A stretch of DNA of 20,780 nucleotides from Bacillota bacterium. GTDB taxonomy: Bacteria; Bacillota; Clostridia; Clostridiales; Clostridiaceae. The notes below the pieces were generated by a model. It was not told the origin of the DNA, made no database searches, and saw only the letters and a list, made by a program, of their open reading frames with translations. Positions 15,489 to 20,780 of this stretch are shown piece after piece. Positions within the stretch are counted from its first letter, which is position 1. Each line of letters begins with the position of its first letter. The position numbers and the translations under genes were made by a program. The stretch spans positions 1 to 20,780 of the forward strand of contig JAEXLD010000003.1 of assembly GCA_023445445.1 (NCBI GenBank), read 5' to 3'.

Positions 15489-16013
15489 TTATTTCTTTGG
15501 TTCAATTATTATATCGCTTATTCCTGAAATGTTTTCAGCAATTTCTTGAATTGAAGCAGTATCTGCTTCTGTAAGTTCTTCTGCTTTTACTACTACTCTA
15601 ACTGTACCCTTTTCAATAGAACATAATACATCTGCAAATCCTTTATTTTTAACACTTACTTCAATTCTACCTTCTTGATCCTTCATCATAGTTTTTTCTC
15701 TTAATTCATTTGCTGCTAAATCCTTTTGTTCTTGTGAAGTTTGCTCATCTTTAATTAATTCATTTAATTCTTGCATTGTAACTGCATCTTGTTGATCTTT
15801 TTCACTTCTTAAACTATAGAAATAATCTTGATTTCCAATAGTTTCTTTATCATTATCTTTATCTTTATCATCATCTGTTCCTTGTTGTGATATTACTTGA
15901 CTAAAGTCTGTTGGATCATTTAAGCCAGTTTTATTTATCCTAGCTGCTACAACTCCTACACATACTATAAGAGCCATAAGTGTGAAAATAATACCAAATT
16001 GTTTTTTTGTCAT
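15489..16013 (-). CDS. spoIIIAH: Stage III sporulation protein AH
   Basis: Mother-cell membrane protein whose extracellular domain (YscJ/FliF-like) meets forespore SpoIIQ to form the channel across the engulfed forespore. One N-terminal membrane helix (residues 5-24), a low-complexity Asp/Lys linker (about 47-57), a helical segment, then the globular C-terminal domain (about 110-174) ending SDIIIEPKK. With ATG at 16013 it has 174 residues; the frame is open to 16040, but GGGGGGAA directly before 16013 sets the start. Last gene of the operon, 39 bases after spoIIIAG. The linker is shorter than in the 218-residue B. subtilis protein. Confidence 0.95.
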   Translation of the reverse strand: MTKKQFGIIFTLMALIVCVGVVAARINKTGLNDPTDFSQVISQQGTDDDKDKDNDKETIGNQDYFYSLRSEKDQQDAVTMQELNELIKDEQTSQEQKDLAANELREKTMMKDQEGRIEVSVKNKGFADVLCSIEKGTVRVVVKAEELTEADTASIQEIAENISGISDIIIEPKK

Positions 16014-16052
16014 TTTGATTTCCCCCCATCTATTTTTCATATTATTTATATG

Positions 16053-16658
16053 CTAATTTTTCATAGGATATACATTAACCTTATCTATAGATATCCCATA
16101 TAATGTAGATACTGCCACTTGTATATCATATTTAACCTTTGCACTAGTTGCACCTTCTGCTACTATTAGAACTCCACTTATCTCTGGTTTATTTACTTGA
16201 AGTATATAAGGCTCGTTCTTGCCAGAATCACCAGCCATAACCACTTTACTTCCACCATTTTGTTGAGTAGTTGCCCTTTTTCCACCTTGACTATCAGTTT
16301 CTTCTGTCACCGATTCTTGAGTAGTTTTTTCTACAGCTGGAACCTTTATTTCACCGCTTTTAAAATTAATTTTAACTTCAACACTACCTACATTTTCTAT
16401 TTTACTTAGCAAATTTTTTAATGTTTGTTTTTCATTTTCTTCATAACTCTCCATTGTTCTCTTTACTTCTTCCTCTAAGTTACTTACTCCCTCTACATTT
16501 GAGCTCATTGATTCCTTAGTATCCTTTTTTCTAGTTGTAGTTAAAAAGCTAATAGCAAGTAAAACAAAGGCTAGTATTAATGCTATTACTACAACATTTA
16601 AAAATTTTTTATCATTAATTAATTTTGTTAAATCATCTTTAAAATTACCTTTTCCCAT
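16053..16658 (-). CDS. spoIIIAG: Stage III sporulation protein AG
   Basis: Ring-forming component of the SpoIIIA-SpoIIQ channel; the B. subtilis protein makes a 30-subunit ring in the intermembrane space. 201 residues: a single membrane helix (19-40), then a linker rich in Lys, Glu and Ser, then a ring-building-motif domain with an inserted Gln/Gly/Thr-rich loop (about 115-145). The C-terminal half reads PEISGVLIVAEGATSAKVKYDI and ends YGISIDKVNVYPMKN. ATG at 16658 follows TAGGAGTGAG; 13 bases after spoIIIAF. Confidence 0.95.
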   Translation of the reverse strand: MGKGNFKDDLTKLINDKKFLNVVVIALILAFVLLAISFLTTTRKKDTKESMSSNVEGVSNLEEEVKRTMESYEENEKQTLKNLLSKIENVGSVEVKINFKSGEIKVPAVEKTTQESVTEETDSQGGKRATTQQNGGSKVVMAGDSGKNEPYILQVNKPEISGVLIVAEGATSAKVKYDIQVAVSTLYGISIDKVNVYPMKN

Positions 16659-16671
16659 TTTCTCACTCCTA

Positions 16672-17253
16672 CTAATCTACTTTATAAATCATTATTTGCT
16701 CCTTATTTATATTTAAAACCTCTGCCAAATAACTTATAATCTCATCTTCATTTTTTACTTTCTTTTCTTTAGAACTAACCTCTGTACTTTCGCTATTTTT
16801 CTTAATTACTATTTTTTCTATTTTAGAAACCTCTCTATCTTTAACTCCAACTTCAACTTTATTAATTGAATAAGTTATATTTTCCATATCTATCTTACAA
16901 TCAATTTCACTTTTAAATTCTAAATCCTTAAATTTTTCCTTTAATATTCTATTACAATTTTCTTGCAAATTCACCTTAAAGGCAGTTTCACTAGTACTTT
17001 CCCTATTTTCGCTTATTGTATCTTTAGATTTTCCATTAGCTAGATCTATATATTCAGATATATCACTAGTTATAGACTTTTCTCCGTTATTTATAAAAGA
17101 AACTATTGGACTTATCATTACAGCTATTAAAATAGTTCCTAGAACAAATTTTAAGTATTTTTTCATACTATTATCAGGCGAAATTAATTCTATAGCAGAA
17201 ATTAAAATAATCATACTTACTAAAGTTATAATAAATCCTTTTATCTCATTCAT
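16672..17253 (-). CDS. spoIIIAF: Stage III sporulation protein AF
   Basis: Membrane component of the SpoIIIA complex. Two hydrophobic helices at the N-terminus (about 6-24 and 33-53) hold a domain of about 110 residues (from about 80) that in B. subtilis has the ring-building fold. 193 residues. The middle is Ser/Glu/Lys-rich. ATG at 17253 after AGGAGG; three bases separate it from spoIIIAE. Confidence 0.93.
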   Translation of the reverse strand: MNEIKGFIITLVSMIILISAIELISPDNSMKKYLKFVLGTILIAVMISPIVSFINNGEKSITSDISEYIDLANGKSKDTISENRESTSETAFKVNLQENCNRILKEKFKDLEFKSEIDCKIDMENITYSINKVEVGVKDREVSKIEKIVIKKNSESTEVSSKEKKVKNEDEIISYLAEVLNINKEQIMIYKVD

Positions 17254-17256
17254 TTT

Positions 17257-18471
17257 CTAGCCTCCTATAACGAACTTTCCAGCCGAGGCCATTATAGCTA
17301 ATAAAACAAAAAACATTAAACTAACTGATAATACACAGGACATTAGAAGTATTAATGAATTACCTGCAGAAGTTAAAGAGCTAGTTATGCGTTTATCACT
17401 TATTGGTTCTATAATAGCTGCAGTTAACTTATATACAAAAGAAATTAGAATTAATTTAATTATTGGATAAAGCATCATAATAATAATTATTATTAATCCA
17501 ACTGAGCTTACAGCATTTTTAATAATAAGTGAGTATCCTGCTACAGAGGCAATGGCATCTGAAAAAGCCTTACCTACTATAGGAATAAAATTATCTATTG
17601 CAAATTTTGCAGTTTTTAAAGTAACAGCATCTATAGTAGATGAAGTTATCCCTCTTACTGTTAATAATCCAATAAATAAGGTTAGTATAATCCCTTGAAT
17701 CCAAATAGTTGCTTGTCTAACAAGCTTACATAAGTTTCCAATTTTAAATTCATTAGAAATATTATTAGCAAAATCAAGAACAAAACTTATAAGTATTAAA
17801 GGTATAATTATAGTTGTATAAATTCTTGGAATAATTAATGTTGCTCCAATAATAATAGGATCCATTGTAGCTGCTTGTGCAAAACCACCAATTGAACCAA
17901 TCATCATAACTAATACAGGTAATATTGCAGCCATAAAATTTGACAGTTCTATTATTATATTCGTTGCTATAGTAATACTTACTAAGAAACTCTTAGATAA
18001 AATTATTATCAATATGGAGTAACAAGCAAAAAATGCTATATTTGATATTCCTTCACTAGAAAAAGCTGACTGCAAATTTTTAATTAAAGAACACATAATT
18101 GCAATAACTATAATACTTATAGAAAAAGAAAGTACTGTTTTTACTTCTTTAAATAAAAAACTAATGACTGCATTACTAAACGTTTTTACAGATAAATTAC
18201 CCTCACCATTTTTTATATATCCTTTTATATATTCTTCAGGATTTAAATCATTCATTATTTCAACATCTAACTTCATACTATTTATATAGTTATATAACGA
18301 ATTTAACTTATTATTTACTTCTTCATCTTCAAGTTCATTATTTTCTAAAGTAGATTGAAAATTATTGCCCTTATCCTTTGCTAAAGCAATTTTAGTATTG
18401 GAACTTATAAATGTAATCACTATTATGGTAAATACAAATACAATTCTTATTGTTAATAATTTTTTAAACAT
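17257..18471 (-). CDS. spoIIIAE: Stage III sporulation protein AE
   Basis: Large polytopic membrane protein of the SpoIIIA complex, thought to be the export-gate-like subunit beside the AA ATPase. 404 residues: an N-terminal signal sequence (about 8-31, ending near IALA), an extracellular segment to about 95, then six to eight hydrophobic segments. Family stretches include VLVMMIGSIGGFAQAATMDPI and KTAKFAIDNFIPIVGKAFSDA. ATG at 18471 after TAGGTG; 8 bases from spoIIIAD. Confidence 0.95.
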   Translation of the reverse strand: MFKKLLTIRIVFVFTIIVITFISSNTKIALAKDKGNNFQSTLENNELEDEEVNNKLNSLYNYINSMKLDVEIMNDLNPEEYIKGYIKNGEGNLSVKTFSNAVISFLFKEVKTVLSFSISIIVIAIMCSLIKNLQSAFSSEGISNIAFFACYSILIIILSKSFLVSITIATNIIIELSNFMAAILPVLVMMIGSIGGFAQAATMDPIIIGATLIIPRIYTTIIIPLILISFVLDFANNISNEFKIGNLCKLVRQATIWIQGIILTLFIGLLTVRGITSSTIDAVTLKTAKFAIDNFIPIVGKAFSDAIASVAGYSLIIKNAVSSVGLIIIIIMMLYPIIKLILISFVYKLTAAIIEPISDKRITSSLTSAGNSLILLMSCVLSVSLMFFVLLAIMASAGKFVIGG

Positions 18472-18479
18472 ATAAACAC

Positions 18480-18863
18480 CTACAATATTTGTAAAATAGA
18501 TTGTAATACAGCCATTAAAATAGGTATTGCTAAAGTTAAAATCAATATTTTAGCAGAAAATTCAACCTTACTAGCTATACTTGCTGCTCCTGCATCTTTA
18601 CATATCTCACTACAAAAGGTTGCTAAATATGATATTGCAAGTATCTTCAAAACAACTCCTATATAAACTATATCTATATTTGCCCTTGATGATATATCTT
18701 TAATAAAGCTTATTATGTCAGTTATACTAGATAAAATTGATACAAAAAGAATTACCCCTGCTACTAATGAGACTAATATTGCTATATCAGATCTTTTATC
18801 CTTAAATAGTAAAAATATAAACAAAGCTACAAGTGCAAAGGATACTATTTTCAATATTTCCAT
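18480..18863 (-). CDS. spoIIIAD: Stage III sporulation protein AD
   Basis: 127-residue membrane protein with about four hydrophobic segments; the conserved YLATFCSEICKDAGAASIASKVEF is the family mark. Paralogous in part to AC, and part of the membrane base of the complex. ATG at 18863 after TAGGAGA; 9 bases after spoIIIAC. Confidence 0.95.
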   Translation of the reverse strand: MEILKIVSFALVALFIFLLFKDKRSDIAILVSLVAGVILFVSILSSITDIISFIKDISSRANIDIVYIGVVLKILAISYLATFCSEICKDAGAASIASKVEFSAKILILTLAIPILMAVLQSILQIL

Positions 18864-18872
18864 AATAATCTC

Positions 18873-19070
18873 CTATAACATAAACATAGTTTTTACAGTA
18901 TTGAAAAGATTACTTATTAATCCAATTACTGTAATAAGTATAATTACTATTCCTGCAATATTTGTTATTACCGCTATGTCATCTTTTCCACTGGCTTTTA
19001 ATACTTTGTCAATTACTACAAGTAGAACACCCATAGCTCCGATTTTAAATAAAATACTTATATCTAGCAT
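18873..19070 (-). CDS. spoIIIAC: Stage III sporulation protein AC
   Basis: 65-residue membrane protein with two hydrophobic helices (about 5-22 and 33-54) separated by KASGKDDIA, as in the family (68 residues in B. subtilis). ATG at 19070 after GGGAGGGGA; 14 bases after spoIIIAB. Confidence 0.95.
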   Translation of the reverse strand: MLDISILFKIGAMGVLLVVIDKVLKASGKDDIAVITNIAGIVIILITVIGLISNLFNTVKTMFML

Positions 19071-19084
19071 TTATTCCCCTCCCA

Positions 19085-19603
19085 CTAAAATAAAAAAATT
19101 GCAATCATTGCACCAATACATATACCTATAGCACTATACATTTTCGAATTTTTCTTTGCTAGTTCATCTGCATTTTTACAATTAATCTTCATATTTTCAA
19201 TAGTCAAATTAAATAACTTATCTTGTCCATAAACTCCTGATTCTCCTAGCCCCTTAAGAAAATCTTTAATTATTCCCTTATCTTCTTCAAATAAATTTAA
19301 ATTACTTTTGCTATTATGATATTCTTTACTAAATGCCTCATAGACGCTTTTTGATTTCCCACTATCAAGACTTACTGCTACCTTCGATAAAATATCATCT
19401 ATTGGCCTTTCTACCTTCATAGAAATATACCTTAAAGCTTCTGGTAATGGAGTATTTGAATACATAACCTCATTATTTAAAAACATCACTGATTTTAATA
19501 TAGATTTTAGTTGTTTACTTCTTCTTTTAAAGCTTTCACCATAATAAACCCCTAAATATGTGCATCCAAAAAAAATTATTGAAATTGCTATTATTTTAAG
19601 CAT
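19085..19603 (-). CDS. spoIIIAB: Stage III sporulation protein AB
   Basis: 172 residues with a membrane helix at each end (about 2-20 and 153-171) and a helical cytoplasmic middle, a GspF-like layout. Conserved stretches are FKRRSKQLKSI, LNNEVMYSNTPLPEAL and LGESGVYGQ, then the C-terminal YSAIGICIGAMIAIFLF. Likely platform partner of the AA ATPase. ATG at 19603 lies inside the end of spoIIIAA (13-base overlap), with GGAGGGGAG supplied by AA codons, so the two are coupled. Confidence 0.95.
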   Translation of the reverse strand: MLKIIAISIIFFGCTYLGVYYGESFKRRSKQLKSILKSVMFLNNEVMYSNTPLPEALRYISMKVERPIDDILSKVAVSLDSGKSKSVYEAFSKEYHNSKSNLNLFEEDKGIIKDFLKGLGESGVYGQDKLFNLTIENMKINCKNADELAKKNSKMYSAIGICIGAMIAIFLF

Positions 19604-20514
19604 TTTATCTCCCCTCCAGACATTATTGAATATATATTTTCTACTGTACCTGGCCCTCTTCTATTGCTTAAAATAATTACTTTTTCTAAAATACTATCTT
19701 CTAATAGCTCTTTAAAAACCTTTCTTTTATATATGTCCTCAATGCTATATCCATGAATTGTGACTATTATATTCACCCCAGAGTTAAATGCCATATTAAG
19801 TGCATCTATATCTCCTTCCGTTCCTATTTCATCACATATTAATATTTCTGGAGATAAGCTTCTAATTGCCATAATCATGCCATCCTTCTTTAAGCAATTA
19901 TCTAAAATATCTGTTCTAATGCCTACATCTAATTGTGGAATTCCATTAAAACAAGATGCTATTTCACTTCTTTCATCTATTATGGAAACCTTTTTCCCTG
20001 ATAAATTATTAATAGGCATACCATTTGAAATATTTCTAGCCAGATCTCTTAATATAGTTGTTTTACCACACTTAGGCGGTGATATTATTAAAGTGTTATT
20101 AATCCTATCCTTTTCAACAATATATCTCATAATTTCATTAGAGCATCCCTTAACTTCCTTACATATTCTAATATTTATAGATGAAATATTTCTAATAGTT
20201 CTAACTTCTCCTTTAGTTAATACACATTCACCAGCTATTCCTATTCTATGTCCACCTTTAACTGTAATATACCCTTGTTTAATTTCCTCTTCATAAGCAT
20301 ATATTGAATAATTTGAAACTCTAATCAATATTTGTTTTATATCATTTATTGTCGCTAACTTCTTTAATATAATTTCTTTAGTAGATAAATGAATAATAAT
20401 AGGCTTATTTACCTTTATACGTATTTCTTGTACAGATTCCATTAATAAGTACCCTCTAACTTCATTACATATCTCTGATGGTAATATTCTTAATATCTCA
20501 TCCTCATTCCACAC
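19591..20514 (-). CDS. spoIIIAA: Stage III sporulation protein AA, secretion-type ATPase
   Basis: Cytoplasmic ATPase of the GspE/VirB11-like class that powers the SpoIIIA channel. The GTG at 20514, behind AGGAAGTGAT, gives 307 residues, the same as B. subtilis; the frame opens upstream at a TTG (20565) that has no ribosome site. Residues 1-120 are the N-terminal domain (VQEIRIKVNKPIIIHL, GGHRIGIAGECV). Walker A is SPPKCGKTT (145-153), with Ser instead of the first Gly of GxxxxGKT. Then come IIDERSEIA, Walker B ILICDEIGTEGD (Asp228-Glu229) and the His of VTIHGYS. First gene of the operon; in Bacillus the operon is driven by sigma-E in the mother cell. I found no convincing sigma-E site upstream. 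Confidence 0.96.
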   Translation of the reverse strand: MWNEDEILRILPSEICNEVRGYLLMESVQEIRIKVNKPIIIHLSTKEIILKKLATINDIKQILIRVSNYSIYAYEEEIKQGYITVKGGHRIGIAGECVLTKGEVRTIRNISSINIRICKEVKGCSNEIMRYIVEKDRINNTLIISPPKCGKTTILRDLARNISNGMPINNLSGKKVSIIDERSEIASCFNGIPQLDVGIRTDILDNCLKKDGMIMAIRSLSPEILICDEIGTEGDIDALNMAFNSGVNIIVTIHGYSIEDIYKRKVFKELLEDSILEKVIILSNRRGPGTVENIYSIMSGGEIKCLK

Positions 20515-20656
20515 TTTATCACTTCCTATTCTATAGTTATATTTAAAATTATTGCTATATATCAAATAATATTCATACTAATAATTAAATATGTAAAATA
20601 TTTAAAAATAACTATAAAAAAGGATATAGATATTATATTTTTAAAACAAAAAAAGG

Positions 20657-20687
20657 GGCTGTATCAAAATAAATTTTGATACTAGCC
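20657..20687 (-). terminator. Second hairpin upstream of spoIIIA (terminator)
   Basis: GGCT plus GTATCAAAAT (20657-20670) pairs with ATTTTGATAC plus AGCC (20673-20687) around a one-base bulge and a 2-base loop. On the minus strand the stem is followed by CC and seven T. It could also be the palindromic tip of an insertion element (GGGGCTGTATCAAAAT). Confidence 0.7.
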
Positions 20688-20692
20688 GATTT

Positions 20693-20726
20693 AAAAAAGG
20701 AAGTTCGTATTTGAACTTCCTTTTTT
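20693..20726. terminator. Bidirectional rho-independent terminator
   Basis: Perfect 14-bp stem (AAAAAAGGAAGTTC at 20693-20706, complement at 20713-20726), 6-base loop, with A and T runs at its ends, so it can work both ways. It probably ends the gene lying to the right of the window. Confidence 0.85.
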
Positions 20727-20744
20727 GCGCATAATAATATCATT

Positions 20745-20780
20745 ATGAAAACATTTAATAAAAATGTGATACCTATGCAT
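20745..20780 (+). other. Open frame at right edge, plus strand (uncertain)
   Basis: An ATG at 20745 opens 12 codons (MKTFNKNVIPMH) to the window edge without a ribosome site. Too short to call; it would be a gene only if the hairpins beside it are the end of an insertion element. Confidence 0.15.

Noticed and set aside
19760..20296. Plus-strand frame of 178 codons
   Set aside because: Shadow of spoIIIAA; no ribosome site and no recognisable domain.
20515..20650. Sigma-E promoter for the spoIIIA operon
   Set aside because: Several ATA/CATA-like pairs can be drawn in this AT-rich leader, none matching the consensus well enough to place a site.
1..20780. CRISPR array, tRNA, rRNA or riboswitch
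   Set aside because: No regularly spaced repeats, no cloverleaf-like or GC-rich RNA segments, and no known riboswitch core seen on either strand.

Overview
The window is a very AT-rich, low-GC Gram-positive chromosome segment. It carries a full spoIIIAA-AH operon, spoIVB, spo0A and spoIIM, so it comes from an endospore former. Codon use, protein wording and gene order point to Clostridium sensu stricto (the C. perfringens/tertium/septicum neighbourhood). I cannot name the species from sequence alone. All supported genes lie on the minus strand, so transcription runs from high to low coordinates.

Reading in the direction of transcription: (1) 20780-20515 holds two strong hairpins, either tandem terminators of a gene beyond the window or the end of an insertion element. 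(2) 20514-15489 is the spoIIIA operon (AA to AH), the mother-cell half of the feeding-tube/secretion complex. (3) 15409-14495 is an Asp23-family gene (yqhY-like) followed by nusB. Each has its own recognisable promoter and a perfect palindrome in its leader. (4) 14472-8636 is a tightly packed housekeeping run: folD, xseA, xseB, ispA, dxs, tlyA (one-carbon metabolism, exonuclease VII, isoprenoid precursors, rRNA methylation). (5) 8545-5532 is nadK, argR, recN, closed by a very clear terminator. (6) 5348-3128 is spoIVB then spo0A, the classic pair linking sigma-K checkpoint signalling and the master sporulation regulator. (7) 3127-2121 has no intact gene. It contains the wreck of a tyrosine-recombinase gene, and perhaps a second small gene remnant. 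(8) 2120-805 carries a NUDIX ADP-ribose pyrophosphatase and spoIIM. (9) 734-1 is the start of a XerD-like tyrosine recombinase cut by the window edge.

Most of this is the conserved core order known from Bacillus and Clostridium, and I found no new multi-gene system. The points that deserve a second look are changes at key residues and structures between genes. FolD has Gln where the cyclohydrolase Lys normally sits. The XerD-like protein has lost three of the four catalytic positions visible in the window. ArgR has GDNT instead of GDDT in its arginine pocket. SpoIIIAA has Ser for the first Gly of the Walker A motif. There is a dead integrase beside spo0A, and there are perfect palindromes in the leaders of the asp23-like gene and nusB.

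Several starts are set here by Shine-Dalgarno position rather than by the longest frame: spoIIIAA GTG, spoIIIAH, dxs, argR TTG, recN, spo0A and spoIIM.
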